Assembly (NCBI GenBank): GCA_910575495.1
Contig: CAJTFS010000005.1
Location: 62,001 to 126,000 of the forward strand
DNA from: Bacteroidales bacterium
GTDB lineage: Bacteria; Bacteroidota; Bacteroidia; Bacteroidales; Rikenellaceae
Length of the DNA stretch: 64,000 bases
Reading direction: 5' to 3'
Below the pieces are notes generated by a model. The model did not search any database. It saw nothing but the letters and a program-made list of their open reading frames with translations, and was not told where the DNA came from. Position numbers and translations under genes: made by a program. Positions 26,006-37,669 of this stretch are shown one piece after another. The stretch's first letter is position 1; every line of letters starts with the position of its first letter.

Positions 26006-27340
26006 ATGGGAATCAAATTCCGTCTCATCGTCATGAATTTCCTCCAATTCGCCGTTTGGGGGTCTTATTTAGTGTGCATCGGCAATTTCCTAGGCCGCGT
26101 AGGTCTGGGCGACTACATTTCATGGTTCTACATAGCCCAAGGCGTAGTCTCCATCTTCATGCCCGCCATCATCGGCGCCATCGCCGACAAACTCATCGAA
26201 CCGCAGCGGCTGCTGGGCATTTCGCATCTTGCAGCGGCTGCCTTCATGTTATTGGCCGCTTACTTCGGGTACCAGGCCACCATACTCGCCGCAGCCGAAA
26301 GCGCCACTTCGATCGGTCCGATCTTTACCGCCTACTGCCTGAGCGTCGCATTCTACATGCCTACCATAGCCTTGTCGAATACCGTCGCTTTCTCTATTCT
26401 CAAAAGCAAAGGGTACGATACCGTGAAGGATTTTCCGCCCATCCGTGTTTTCGGCACCGTAGGCTTCATCGCGGCCATGTGGTTCGTCAACTTCATCCAT
26501 TTCGGAGCTATGAAAATCGCTGCGCAGTTCACTTATATGCAGCTCGTTATCTGCGGCACCTTAGGATTGATCTTGGGTACGTATGCCTTTACTCTGCCGC
26601 ATTGCCCTCTCGACCGTACGGTTTCCCAACAAAAAAAGACGCTTTCTCAAAGGCTCGGCTTCGATGCGTTCATTCTTTTCAAACAAAAGAAAATGGCGTT
26701 GTTCTTCATCTTCTCCATGCTGTTGGGTGTTTCGCTTCAAATTACCAACGGGTATGCCACGCCTTATATCAATAGCTTCGCCGCCGCTTCCGACAATTGG
26801 TTCGCCAAGAATCCCACCTTGCTGGTATCCGTATCTCAGATATCGGAGGCGCTTTGCATTTTGCTGATTCCTTACTTCCTCAAACGATTCGGCATCAAAA
26901 AAGTCATGTTGATGGCCATGACCGCATGGGTTCTGCGCTTCGGATTTTTCGGAATCGGCACAACCGAGAATACCATCGGCATCGCATTGCTTTTCCTATC
27001 GTGCATCGTCTATGGCGTGGCTTTCGACTTCTTCAACGTTTCAGGAGCGCTTTTCGTCGAACAAGAAGCGACCAAACCCATGCAGGCAAGTGCACAAGGA
27101 CTCTTCATGTTGATGACCAACGGCATCGGTGCGTCTGTCGGAACATGGATCGCCGGAAAAATCGTCAATCATTTCTGTTCTTGGCAGAATGATTATCTGT
27201 TAGCCCGCCCCGGGGTTGAGGGCGGCTGGCCTGTGACATGGCTCATCTTCGCGGGTTACGCCCTTTGCGTTGCCATCACCTTCGCTTTAGTTTTCAAATA
27301 CAGGCATAATCCCGATGCCATCGGTGAAATCGGTCATTAA
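26006..27340 (+). CDS. MFS transporter, nucleoside:H+ symporter-like (NupG/XapB type)
   Basis: 444 residues with about 12 transmembrane helices. The start MGIKFRLIVMNFLQFAVWGS with LQFAVWGSYLV, the PPIRVFGTVGFIAAMW segment and YGVAFDFFNVSGALFVEQEA match the nucleoside transporter family (NupG, XapB). Such proteins import nucleosides with protons across the inner membrane. The gene stands alone, with its own promoter and a strong terminator. Its codon use is visibly less G+C-rich than its neighbours (many third-position A/T), which may mean recent acquisition or weaker selection. The exact substrate is uncertain. Confidence 0.85.
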   Translation: MGIKFRLIVMNFLQFAVWGSYLVCIGNFLGRVGLGDYISWFYIAQGVVSIFMPAIIGAIADKLIEPQRLLGISHLAAAAFMLLAAYFGYQATILAAAESATSIGPIFTAYCLSVAFYMPTIALSNTVAFSILKSKGYDTVKDFPPIRVFGTVGFIAAMWFVNFIHFGAMKIAAQFTYMQLVICGTLGLILGTYAFTLPHCPLDRTVSQQKKTLSQRLGFDAFILFKQKKMALFFIFSMLLGVSLQITNGYATPYINSFAAASDNWFAKNPTLLVSVSQISEALCILLIPYFLKRFGIKKVMLMAMTAWVLRFGFFGIGTTENTIGIALLFLSCIVYGVAFDFFNVSGALFVEQEATKPMQASAQGLFMLMTNGIGASVGTWIAGKIVNHFCSWQNDYLLARPGVEGGWPVTWLIFAGYALCVAITFALVFKYRHNPDAIGEIGH

Positions 27341-27354
27341 GAACAGGCCGTTTA

Positions 27355-27395
27355 TTAATGAAGTGCGCCGGAAATATTCCGGCGCACTTCATTAA
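27355..27395. terminator. Strong hairpin terminator between the MFS gene and the M3 peptidase
   Basis: A 19-bp perfect stem (TTAATGAAGTGCGCCGGAA and its complement) with loop ATA between two convergent genes. It is probably bidirectional. Confidence 0.85.
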
Positions 27396-27432
27396 GCAAA
27401 TATCCGAATCCCGGCAAAAAGCCGGTCATCAT

Positions 27433-29562
<2,130 letters not shown>

Positions 29563-29621
29563 TTTTTCAGCAATATTGTTCAGGGTTCTTCATTAGCATG
29601 AACAAGGAGGAGCCCCTCCCG

Positions 29622-31781
29622 TTATTCATTATTCGTTTCCGGGCTGGGTTCCACCGCCAGCGAATCGGCCTGGGGCGCAGGGCGATCCATCAAACCGCGC
29701 GCCACGAGCATCGCCGTCTTGTCGGGATTCTTCCCGCGGAAGGCACGGTACAGCGTCATGCCGTCCTCCGAACCGCCGCGCGACAGCAGCCGGCGGAAGC
29801 GGGCGGCCACCTTGCGGTCGAAAAGGTCGCCGCTCTCGCGGAACGCCTCGAAAGCGTCCTTGTCCAGCACCTCGGCCCACGTATAGAAGTAGTAGCCGGC
29901 CGAATAACCGCCGTCGAAAATGTGGCTGAAATAGGGATAGCGGTAGCGGGGTTCGATCTGCGGGATGAGACCCCGCTTCTCGTTGAGCGCGCGGCGCCCG
30001 AACTCTCCGACGTCGAACGGCTCGTAATCGCCGATCGAATGGATGTCCATGTCCGAAAGCGCGGCGGCGATCAGCTCGGTGGTCACGAATCCCTGGTTGA
30101 AAAACTCGCTCTTGCGCAGCTTCTCGACCAGATAGGCCGGGATGGGTTCGTCGTTGCGGTAGTGCACGGCATAGAACTTGAGCATTTCGGGTTCGAAGGC
30201 CCAGTTCTCCATCACCTGCGAGGGCAGCTCCACGAAATCGCCCTCGACCTCCGAAAGGCCGCGGTACTTCACGTCGTGGAACAGGAAGTGGAGCGCATGG
30301 CCGAACTCGTGGAAAAGGGTCTCCGTCTCGTCGAGCGTCAGCAGTGCCGGCGTGTTGCCCGTCGGACGCGTGAAGTTGGCGACGATCGACACCACCGGAG
30401 CCACCCGCCCGCCGTTGTCGTCATAGCGCTGTTCCACGTAGTTGCCGCACCAGGCGCCCTGGCTCTTGCCCTCGCGCGGGAAGTAGTCGAAGTAGAGCAC
30501 GCCCAGATGCGACTCGTCGGCGTCGAGCACCTCGTAGGCCGTCACGTCGGGATGGTAGACCGGCACGGCGAGCGGCCGGAACGTGATGCCGTAGAGACGG
30601 TTGGCCAGGAAGAAGACGCCCGACTGCACGTTCTCCAGCGAAAAATAGGGCGTCAGCATCTCCTCGTCCAGCGCATAGTTCTTCCTGCGCAGCTTTTCGG
30701 CATAGTACCACCAGTCCCACGAGGCGAATTCGCCGTCGGGGTGGTCCTGCTTGAAGAGGGCCTCCATCTCGGCCAGTTCGCCCTGGGCGCGTTTCAGCGC
30801 CGGAGTCCAGATTTCGTCCAGCAGGGCGTAGACCGCCTCGGGCGTGCCGGCCATCTCGTCGGCCGTGACATAGGCGGCGTAGGAGGGATAGCCCAGCAGG
30901 CGGGCCTTCTCGGCACGCAGACGCACGAAATCGTTGATCAACTGCCGGTTGTCGTATTGGTCGCCGTTGGAGCAGCGGTTCAGATAGGCTTTGTAGATCC
31001 GTTCGCGCAGATCGCGGCGCTTGGAATAGGTCAGAAAAGGTATCAGACTCGGTTTGTGGAGCGTGAAGACGAAACGGTCGCTTTTGCCCAGTTCGCGGGC
31101 TTTCTCGCGCGCCAGCTCGCGGGCGGTGGTCGGAATGCCCTCGAGGTCGTCGATCGTCAGCTCCAGCGCGAAGTTGTTGTTCTCGGCCAGCAGGTTGGCG
31201 CCGAACTTCACCGAGTTAAGCGCCAGTTCCTCGTTGATCGCCTTGAGACGCGCCTTGCGCTCCTCGTCGAGCAGGGCGCCCGAACGGACGAAATCGCGGT
31301 AGGTCTTCTCCAACAGCCGCATGGCGTCGGCATCGAGGTCGAATTCCGCGCGGCGGTCGTAGACCGACTTCACTTTGGCGAAAAGCCGTTCGTTCATGCC
31401 GATGCGGTCGGCGTGGGCGGCCAGCAGCGGCATCGCCTGCTCTTGCAGGGCACGCAGCTCCTCGTTGCTCTCGGCTTCGCACAGCATGCCGAAAACCAGG
31501 CCCGCCTGTTCCAAAGCCAGCCCCGATTTGTCATAGGCCACGATCACGTTTTCGAACGTAGGTTCATCGTTGTTCGACACGATGGCTTCGATCTCGGCGT
31601 CATGCAGCGACATGGCGCGCTCGAAGGCCGGCATGAAGTGCCCGGGGGCGATCCGGTCGAAAGGCGGGACGCCGTAGGGCGTTTCCCAGGCCGAAAAGAA
31701 GGGGTTTTCGCCGGTCTGCGTTCCGGATTTGCACGATACGGTCATAAGCAGAATGGATAAGAATAGCGGAATGCGTTTCAT
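29622..31781 (-). CDS. M3 family peptidyl-dipeptidase lipoprotein (Dcp-like), second copy
   Basis: A 719-residue paralogue of the neighbour, with its own lipoprotein signal (MKRIPLFLSILLMTVSC). HEFGH is at 491-495 (LFHEFGHALHFLFHDVKYRG). VELPSQVMENWAFE and GGYSAGYYFYTWAEVLDKDAF are conserved. The two proteins share architecture but differ widely in sequence, so the duplication is old. It is promoter-proximal in the pair; a TATCTTTG box lies about 90 bases upstream. Confidence 0.92.
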   Translation of the reverse strand: MKRIPLFLSILLMTVSCKSGTQTGENPFFSAWETPYGVPPFDRIAPGHFMPAFERAMSLHDAEIEAIVSNNDEPTFENVIVAYDKSGLALEQAGLVFGMLCEAESNEELRALQEQAMPLLAAHADRIGMNERLFAKVKSVYDRRAEFDLDADAMRLLEKTYRDFVRSGALLDEERKARLKAINEELALNSVKFGANLLAENNNFALELTIDDLEGIPTTARELAREKARELGKSDRFVFTLHKPSLIPFLTYSKRRDLRERIYKAYLNRCSNGDQYDNRQLINDFVRLRAEKARLLGYPSYAAYVTADEMAGTPEAVYALLDEIWTPALKRAQGELAEMEALFKQDHPDGEFASWDWWYYAEKLRRKNYALDEEMLTPYFSLENVQSGVFFLANRLYGITFRPLAVPVYHPDVTAYEVLDADESHLGVLYFDYFPREGKSQGAWCGNYVEQRYDDNGGRVAPVVSIVANFTRPTGNTPALLTLDETETLFHEFGHALHFLFHDVKYRGLSEVEGDFVELPSQVMENWAFEPEMLKFYAVHYRNDEPIPAYLVEKLRKSEFFNQGFVTTELIAAALSDMDIHSIGDYEPFDVGEFGRRALNEKRGLIPQIEPRYRYPYFSHIFDGGYSAGYYFYTWAEVLDKDAFEAFRESGDLFDRKVAARFRRLLSRGGSEDGMTLYRAFRGKNPDKTAMLVARGLMDRPAPQADSLAVEPSPETNNE

Positions 31782-31828
31782 CGGAAGTGTTTTTTCACCT
31801 TATTTTTCGTCTATTTTATATAAATGGC

Positions 31829-31836
31829 TACCTTTG
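31829..31836 (+). promoter_or_regulatory. Promoter -7 box for rsmE
   Basis: TACCTTTG on the plus strand, 53 bases before the rsmE ATG. Confidence 0.75.
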
Positions 31837-31869
31837 CCGCCGGAAAATCCGAAGTATCTTCGGCGAGGT

Positions 31870-31877
31870 CAAAGATA
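31870..31877 (-). promoter_or_regulatory. Promoter -7 box for the M3 peptidase pair
   Basis: TATCTTTG on the minus strand, followed downstream by GCCGAAGATACT, a segment shared with the promoter-bearing repeats. It lies inside the predicted rsmE leader, so the two divergent transcripts overlap at their 5' ends. Confidence 0.7.
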
Positions 31878-31888
31878 GTAAATTAGAA

Positions 31889-32623
31889 ATGCCTATGCAA
31901 CTTTTTTACGACCCCGGCTTCGCGCCGCCGCGCCACACGCTCGGCGAGGAGGAATCGAAACACTGCGTTCGCGCACTGCGGCTCGCGGAGGGCGACCCGG
32001 TCCACGTCACCGACGGCCGGGGCACGCTCTACGAATGCCGCATCGTCGGGGCCGACCCGCGGCGCTGCACGGTGGAGGTCGTGACGGCGCACCCCGATTT
32101 CGAACCGCTGCCCTGCCGGCTGGTGATGGGCGTGGCGCCGACCAAGAACGCCGACCGCTATGAATGGTTCCTCGAAAAGGCCACCGAGGTGGGCGTCTCG
32201 ACCATCGTCCCGCTGGAGACCGACCGCAGCGAGCGGCGGGTCTTCAAGCCCCAGCGCGGCGAAAAGGTCATCACGGCGGCCGTCAAGCAGTCGCTCAAAG
32301 CCTACCGGCCCGAGCTGCGGCCCCTCACACCGCTGCGCGAGGTGCTCGAAGCTCCGTTCGACGGACGCAAGTTCATCGCCCATTGCGCCGAAGCGCGCAA
32401 CGCCGAAGGCAAGGCCTATCTTCCGGCCGCGCTCCGACCGGGCGAAGCGGCCCTTGTGCTGATCGGCCCCGAAGGCGACTTCTCGCCCGAAGAGATCGAC
32501 GCGGCGCTGGACTGCGGGTTCGAGGAGATCACCCTCGGCACGCAGCGTCTGCGCACCGAGACGGCGGCCGTGACGGCCACGGTGATGGTCTCCGTCGTAA
32601 ACGGAATGAAGAACCGGAAATAA
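31889..32623 (+). CDS. rsmE: 16S rRNA m3U1498 methyltransferase RsmE
   Basis: A 244-residue SPOUT methyltransferase. The chosen start is MPMQLFYDPGF (31889; a second ATG is two codons on); an earlier in-frame start lies upstream of the promoter. The N-terminal PUA-like domain contains EEESKHCVRALRLAEGDPV. The C-terminal trefoil-knot domain has LVLIGPEGDFSPEEI and ITLGTQRLRTETAAVTA, both RsmE signatures. It methylates U1498 of 16S rRNA. The Ehr-type operon begins 103 bases downstream on the same strand, across a CTTTCACTTTT-rich spacer without a clear promoter. Confidence 0.94.
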   Translation: MPMQLFYDPGFAPPRHTLGEEESKHCVRALRLAEGDPVHVTDGRGTLYECRIVGADPRRCTVEVVTAHPDFEPLPCRLVMGVAPTKNADRYEWFLEKATEVGVSTIVPLETDRSERRVFKPQRGEKVITAAVKQSLKAYRPELRPLTPLREVLEAPFDGRKFIAHCAEARNAEGKAYLPAALRPGEAALVLIGPEGDFSPEEIDAALDCGFEEITLGTQRLRTETAAVTATVMVSVVNGMKNRK

Positions 32624-32726
32624 TGATTGTCAGCCCAAATACCCCGCTGCCGTTTTGTACGGCGCCCGGAACGACACGGAAAGAATCCCCTTTCACTTTT
32701 CCCCTTTCACTTTTCACTTGCTGTAA

Positions 32727-34718
32727 ATGTTCTACCTCTACACTTTGCTCGCCCTCGCGGTCATAGCCGCCGCCGTCCATCTTTCGCCGCTCAAGGCCAA
32801 GGCGTGGACAGCCCTGGCGATCGTCGCAGCGGCCGGCATCCCTCTCGCGGTCAAGGCCGCAGGCGTGCTCTCGGGCGGCGGAACCTGCCGTCTGTGGGCA
32901 TTCGACAGCCTCATGCTGGGCCCCGACAGCGGTTCGCTCGATACGTTGTCGGCCCTCTTCGTACTGGTCATCGCCGTCGGCGCCGCCGCAGCAACGCTCT
33001 ATTCGCAGGGCTACCTGCGGCACGCCCTCGCGCACAAGTCGCCGGCCCACATCTCGCTCCACTACACGGCCCTCGCGGTCATGTCGCTCTCGATGCTGGG
33101 CGTGGTTGCGTCGGACGGCGGTTATTCGTTCCTTTTCTTCTGGGAGCTGATGACCGTGGCGTCGTTCATCCTGATTCTCTTCGACGCCGAGCGGCGCGAA
33201 GTGCGGCGCGCCGCCCTCTCCTACCTTATCATGATGCACGTGGGCTTCGTCTTGCTGGTCGCCGGCTTCGTCCGGCTCCACGCCGCCACCGGCTCGGCGT
33301 CGTTCGCCGCGCTGGCACCCTACTTCGCCCAGCAGCCTTTCCTACCCCTCTTTCTGGTCTTTTTGGGCGGGTTCGGCATGAAGGCAGGTCTTTTCCCCAT
33401 GCACGTCTGGCTGCCCGAAGCGCACCCCGCAGCTCCGTCGCACGTCTCGGCGCTCATGTCGGGCGTCATGATCAAGACGGGCGTCTACGGCATCCTGCGC
33501 GTCTGCGCGGCCGCAGGCGACCCGGCAGCACTCCATACCGCGGGGCTCATCGTTCTGTGTCTCGGTATCGCCACCGGGCTGTGGGGCGTCATTCTGGCCG
33601 CTTCGCAGAACGACGTCAAGCGCCTGCTGGCCTACTCCTCGATCGAAAACATCGGCGTCATCCTCATCGGCGCCGGCATCGCCCTCCTGGGCAAGGCCGC
33701 CGGCAACCACACCATGGCGCTCTGCGGCATGACGGGCGCCCTGCTCCACCTGGTCAACCACTCGTTCTTCAAGTCGCTGCTCTTTTTCGGCGCCGGCAAC
33801 ATCCTCACCCAGACCCGCACCGTCTCGCTCGACGCGCTGGGCGGGCTGGCCAGGCACATGCCCGTGACGGCGATCCTGTTCCTTGCGGGTGCCGCGGCCA
33901 TCTGCGCCCTGCCGCCCTTCAACGGGTTCGTCTCGGAACTGCTCATCTACCTGGGCATGTTCAAGGGCATCGCCGCCGGCAGCGACACCCTCGCCGCCGC
34001 GGCCGGCACGGTCGCTCTGGCGCTCATCGGCGGCATCGTGGTGCTGGCATTCGCCAAACTCTACGGCACCGTCTTCCTCGGCTCGCCCCGCACCCACGAA
34101 GTAGCCGAGGCCTCCGAAGCCGACAACGTCCGCATCGCCGCCATGGCCCTGCCGCTGGCCGGCATGCTGTCCGTCGGGCTTTTTCCCGCCGCAGCCGTGG
34201 CCGTCGTCTCCCGGGCCGCCCGGTTCTTCCTCACCGCGCCGACCGGCGTCGCCGACTACATGCTCTCGTCCGCCCTCTCGGCCGTAGGCCGCACGGCGTG
34301 GCTGCTGATCGTCGTCGTAGGAGTGCTGGCCTGGCTGCGCCGCCGCACCCTGCGCACCCGCACGGTGTCGCAGGGCCCCACCTGGGGCTGCGGCTTCACG
34401 GCGCCCAACGTACGGATGCAGTACACCGGCGAATCCTTCTCCGAAGGGCTCCAGTCGATCGTACCCTCGCTCACGCGCCAGGACGGCGAAGGCGATGCCG
34501 TCGGCAAACACGAGATCTTCCCCTCGCCCCACCGTTTCGACATCCGCCGCAAGGACCGCATCGACAATCTTTTCACAGCTTGGTGGGTCGAAGCCCTGCG
34601 CCTGCTCAACCAGCGCGTCATGCGCCTGCGCACAGGCAAGATCAACCACTACGTGCTCTTCGCGCTGGCGTTCCTGGCACTGGTGTTCCTTCTCTCCATC
34701 TTCAATCTGATCGGATGA
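32727..34718 (+). CDS. HyfB/NuoL-type proton-translocating subunit of an Ehr-like complex
   Basis: 663 residues, about 14-16 transmembrane helices. It belongs to the Mrp-antiporter-like subunits of complex I and group 4 hydrogenases. Key ion-channel residues are kept: the Glu in FFWELMTVASF, and KAGLFPMHVWLPEAHPAAPS plus SGVMIKTGVYG with the channel Lys and His. The C-terminal extension with TWGCGFTAPNVRMQYTGESF is characteristic of HyfB/HycC-type subunits rather than NuoL. It overlaps the next gene by ATGA. Expected role: pumping H+ or Na+ across the inner membrane, driven by whatever the soluble arm does. Confidence 0.9.
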   Translation: MFYLYTLLALAVIAAAVHLSPLKAKAWTALAIVAAAGIPLAVKAAGVLSGGGTCRLWAFDSLMLGPDSGSLDTLSALFVLVIAVGAAAATLYSQGYLRHALAHKSPAHISLHYTALAVMSLSMLGVVASDGGYSFLFFWELMTVASFILILFDAERREVRRAALSYLIMMHVGFVLLVAGFVRLHAATGSASFAALAPYFAQQPFLPLFLVFLGGFGMKAGLFPMHVWLPEAHPAAPSHVSALMSGVMIKTGVYGILRVCAAAGDPAALHTAGLIVLCLGIATGLWGVILAASQNDVKRLLAYSSIENIGVILIGAGIALLGKAAGNHTMALCGMTGALLHLVNHSFFKSLLFFGAGNILTQTRTVSLDALGGLARHMPVTAILFLAGAAAICALPPFNGFVSELLIYLGMFKGIAAGSDTLAAAAGTVALALIGGIVVLAFAKLYGTVFLGSPRTHEVAEASEADNVRIAAMALPLAGMLSVGLFPAAAVAVVSRAARFFLTAPTGVADYMLSSALSAVGRTAWLLIVVVGVLAWLRRRTLRTRTVSQGPTWGCGFTAPNVRMQYTGESFSEGLQSIVPSLTRQDGEGDAVGKHEIFPSPHRFDIRRKDRIDNLFTAWWVEALRLLNQRVMRLRTGKINHYVLFALAFLALVFLLSIFNLIG

Positions 34719-35632
34719 TGACCACGCTCAACACAATCCTGCTCCTGCTCGTGGCGCTCGCCATCCCGGGCGTCATCAACCGCACACGGGCGCTGCTGGC
34801 CGGCCGCCGCGGCATCCGCTTCCTGCAACATATCTACGACTTGCACCTGCACCTGCGCAAGGGTGCCGTCTATTCGACGACGACCACGGCGCTTTTCCGC
34901 ACGACGCCCTCCGTCTACCTCGGTGCGGCCATCGTCGCGGCCATGATGATTCCGGTCGGCGATCTGCGGCCGCTGCTCTCGTTCGAGGGCGACTTCGTCT
35001 GCATGGCCTACGTGCTGGCGCTGGGCCGTTTCGCGCTGATCCTGGCCGCCATGGACACGGGCAGCGCTTTCGAGGGGATGGGCGCCAGCCGCGAAGCCCT
35101 CTACGGCGCGCTGGTCGAACCGTCGCTGATGCTGGCCGCCGGTACGCTGGCCCTCCTCACGGGCCACACCTCCTTCGCGCGCATCTTCGATCCCGACGTG
35201 CTGCCCGGCGCCCGGTTCGCCGTCGTGCTGCTGCTCACGGCCTACGTTCTGATGAAGATCGTCTTCACCGAGAGCGGCCGCGTGCCTGTCGACGACCCGC
35301 GCACCCACCTGGAACTCACCATGATCCACGAAGTGATGTGCCTCGACTACTGCGGCGTCGACCTGGCCATGATCCAGCTGGGCGGCTGGCTCAAGACAGC
35401 CCTCTTTTCGCTCCTGGCGGCCGACACCCTCGCCGCGGCCTTCTGCCTGCGCTGGTGGGTGGCCGCACCGCTCGCCGTAGCCCTCACGGGGCTGGCCGTG
35501 GGCATCGTCGAGTCGACCCAGGCGCGCAACAAACTGGTGCGCAACACCACTTTCCTACTCACCGTCGCTGCGCTGGCCGCCCTGGCTTTCTTCACGGGCT
35601 ACCTGCTGCAGCTCAACATCGGAATGGCATGA
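34715..35632 (+). CDS. HyfC/NuoH-type membrane subunit
   Basis: 305 residues, eight or so transmembrane helices, starting MMTTLNTILLLL in an ATGA overlap with the preceding gene. The HyfC/HycD signature is clear: FTESGRVPVDDPRTHLELT followed by MIHEVMCLDYCGVDLAMIQ. In related complexes this subunit connects the soluble redox arm to the antiporter-like subunits. It overlaps the next gene by ATGA as well, so translation is coupled. Confidence 0.9.
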   Translation: MMTTLNTILLLLVALAIPGVINRTRALLAGRRGIRFLQHIYDLHLHLRKGAVYSTTTTALFRTTPSVYLGAAIVAAMMIPVGDLRPLLSFEGDFVCMAYVLALGRFALILAAMDTGSAFEGMGASREALYGALVEPSLMLAAGTLALLTGHTSFARIFDPDVLPGARFAVVLLLTAYVLMKIVFTESGRVPVDDPRTHLELTMIHEVMCLDYCGVDLAMIQLGGWLKTALFSLLAADTLAAAFCLRWWVAAPLAVALTGLAVGIVESTQARNKLVRNTTFLLTVAALAALAFFTGYLLQLNIGMA

Positions 35633-36258
35633 TTCTCCCGCTGGTCATACTCTACGTCGTCTCGCTGGTCTATCTTTCGATCACCGAGCGCTTCCGCAAC
35701 TTCGCATCGATCATGATGCTGCAGGGATGGCTCCTGTTCGTCATCGCTCTGCTGCGGCTCCACGCCATCGCGCCGCTCGAACTGGGATTCATCGCTCTGG
35801 AGACCCTCCTGTTCAAGGCCATCGTCGTGCCGGCCATCCTTTTCGCCGTCATCCGCAAGACCAAGATCAACCGCGTGCGCACCTCCGGTTCGTCGCAGTT
35901 CCATGCGCTGCTGCTCTCGCTGGCGGCGCTCGCCGTGAGCATCTCGGTCACCTACTGCATCGCCGACCCGACGGTCGACCCCGTCTTCTTCGGAGTGGCG
36001 CTCTACGCCCTGCTGAGCGGACTGGTGCTCATCGTCCTGCGCTCGCGCCTCTTCTCGCACATGGTGGGTTTCCTGGTCATCGAAAACGGCGTCTTCCTCT
36101 TCTCCACGGCCATCGGCGTGGAGATGCCGTTCCTGATCAACATCGCCATCCTGCTGGACATCCTCATGTCCGTGCTGATGCTGGGCGTCTTCTTCACCAA
36201 GATCGACGGCAAGATACACGCCGACGATGCCGATTCGCTCACCAACGTAAAAGACTGA
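35629..36258 (+). CDS. HyfE-type membrane subunit (NuoK-like)
   Basis: 209 residues, six or seven transmembrane helices. The start ATG overlaps the preceding stop (ATGA). The length matches E. coli HyfE (about 216), and the C-terminal half has the NuoK-like pattern GFLVIENGVFLFSTAIG with a conserved membrane Glu. There is no separate hyfD gene, unlike the E. coli hyf operon. The following gene starts after 4 bases. Confidence 0.85.
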   Translation: MILPLVILYVVSLVYLSITERFRNFASIMMLQGWLLFVIALLRLHAIAPLELGFIALETLLFKAIVVPAILFAVIRKTKINRVRTSGSSQFHALLLSLAALAVSISVTYCIADPTVDPVFFGVALYALLSGLVLIVLRSRLFSHMVGFLVIENGVFLFSTAIGVEMPFLINIAILLDILMSVLMLGVFFTKIDGKIHADDADSLTNVKD

Positions 36259-36262
36259 CACC

Positions 36263-37669
36263 ATGCCGTTCATGCTCTATCTTCTGCTCTCGGCGGCCAT
36301 CGCTTCGGCCGTCTTCGCAGCTCCCGGGCGCCGGAGCGTCCGTCTCGCCGGAACGCTTTTCTACCTCGTCCAGGCCGCCTTCGGCGCATGGCTTTTCGCC
36401 GGCGGAGGCTACGGCGAATCGGTCGGATCGCTCTTTGCGTTCGATGCCGCCGGGTCGCTCTTTTTCGTGCTGCTCGTCACGGTGTCGCTCTGGGTCTTCC
36501 ACCATTCGGAAACCTATCTGCAAGATTGCGACCTGCGGCAGACGCGCACCTATTTCGCCCTGCTGATGCTCCTCACCACGGCCATCGCCGGCGCCTACTT
36601 CGCCTCGAACCTGGCCGTGACGTGGATCTTCCTCGAAGCCACCACCCTCTGTTCGGGCGGCATCATCTACCACCGCCGCACGGCCCAGACGCTCGAAGCG
36701 GCCTGGAAATACGTCTTCGTCTGCTCCACGGGCATCGCCATGGCCTATCTGGGCATCCTGCTGCTGGCCGCCGCCACGCGGTGCGAGTCGCTCTCCTACG
36801 AAGCGGTCGCCGCCGTGGCCGCACATGGCAACCCGCTCTACCTCAAGATGGCATTCCTGCTGATTCTCTGCGGCTACAGCTGCAAAATGGAGCTTTTTCC
36901 GCTCTACACCGTCGGCGTCGACGCCAATTTCGCCGCACCGGCTCCCGCCGCCGCGCTGATCTCCACGGGCCTGGTCAACGCCGGATTCCTGGCCATCCTG
37001 CGCGTCTACCGGCTGACGGCCGGCACCGAGGTCTTCGGATGGGTGAAGTCGGTGCTGCTCCTGGTGGGCGTGCTGTCGCTGGTCATCGGAGCGCTGTTCC
37101 TGCGCCGCACCAACAACTACAAACGCTTCCTCTCCTACTCGACGGTGGAGAACATGGGCATCGCCGCCATCGGACTGGGCATCGGCGGCGCCGGCGTGTG
37201 GGCCGCCGTGTTCCACGTCGTCTGCCACACCTTCGTCAAGAGCAGCCTTTTCCTGCAGATGGGCGTCGTGCGGCAGGTCTACGACGGCTACCGCATCAAC
37301 CGCCTGGGCGACTACATCCGCATCAACCGCGTGGGGGCCGTCGGGCTGCTGCTCGGCATGGTCGTGGTGGTCGCCTTCCCGCCCTCGCCGCTCTTCATCT
37401 CGGAGCTGATGATCCTCAAGGAGACGATCGCCGCCGGCAAATGGTGGCTCGCGGGGTGCATGCTCCTACTGCTGTGCATTGTCATCTACTCCTTCTGCCT
37501 GCGCATGCTCCGCCTCTGCTACCAGCCCAACCAGGACGAGCTGCACCCCTCCAAGGCCGACAAGGCCCTGTCGTGGTCGGCCCTGTCGCTGCTCATCGCC
37601 GCCATGATCCTGGGACTCTGGCAGCCCGAACTGCTCCGCAACGTCATCGATCAAATCGCCGCCCTATGA
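36263..37669 (+). CDS. HyfF/NuoN-type antiporter-like subunit
   Basis: 468 residues, about 13 transmembrane helices; the second antiporter-like subunit of the complex. Conserved features include TWIFLEATTLCSGGIIYHRR with the channel Glu, LCGYSCKMELFPLYTVGVD with the channel Lys, and SYSTVENMGIAAIG. It is shorter than E. coli HyfF (526). It overlaps the large-subunit gene by ATGA. Two antiporter-like subunits suggest more than one ion per cycle (inference). Confidence 0.88.
   Translation: MPFMLYLLLSAAIASAVFAAPGRRSVRLAGTLFYLVQAAFGAWLFAGGGYGESVGSLFAFDAAGSLFFVLLVTVSLWVFHHSETYLQDCDLRQTRTYFALLMLLTTAIAGAYFASNLAVTWIFLEATTLCSGGIIYHRRTAQTLEAAWKYVFVCSTGIAMAYLGILLLAAATRCESLSYEAVAAVAAHGNPLYLKMAFLLILCGYSCKMELFPLYTVGVDANFAAPAPAAALISTGLVNAGFLAILRVYRLTAGTEVFGWVKSVLLLVGVLSLVIGALFLRRTNNYKRFLSYSTVENMGIAAIGLGIGGAGVWAAVFHVVCHTFVKSSLFLQMGVVRQVYDGYRINRLGDYIRINRVGAVGLLLGMVVVVAFPPSPLFISELMILKETIAAGKWWLAGCMLLLLCIVIYSFCLRMLRLCYQPNQDELHPSKADKALSWSALSLLIAAMILGLWQPELLRNVIDQIAAL

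Noticed and set aside
32690..32720. CTTTCACTTTT repeats before the Ehr-like operon as a regulatory element
   Set aside because: Simple pyrimidine-rich repeats also occur near 39265. They lack symmetry, spacing or a promoter box, so I cannot support a role.
32627..35632. A long open frame of about 1000 codons overlapping rsmE's 3' flank and the HyfB-like gene
   Set aside because: Up to 34715 it is an out-of-frame shadow rich in Arg/His/Pro. Only its last 305 codons are real (the HyfC-like gene).
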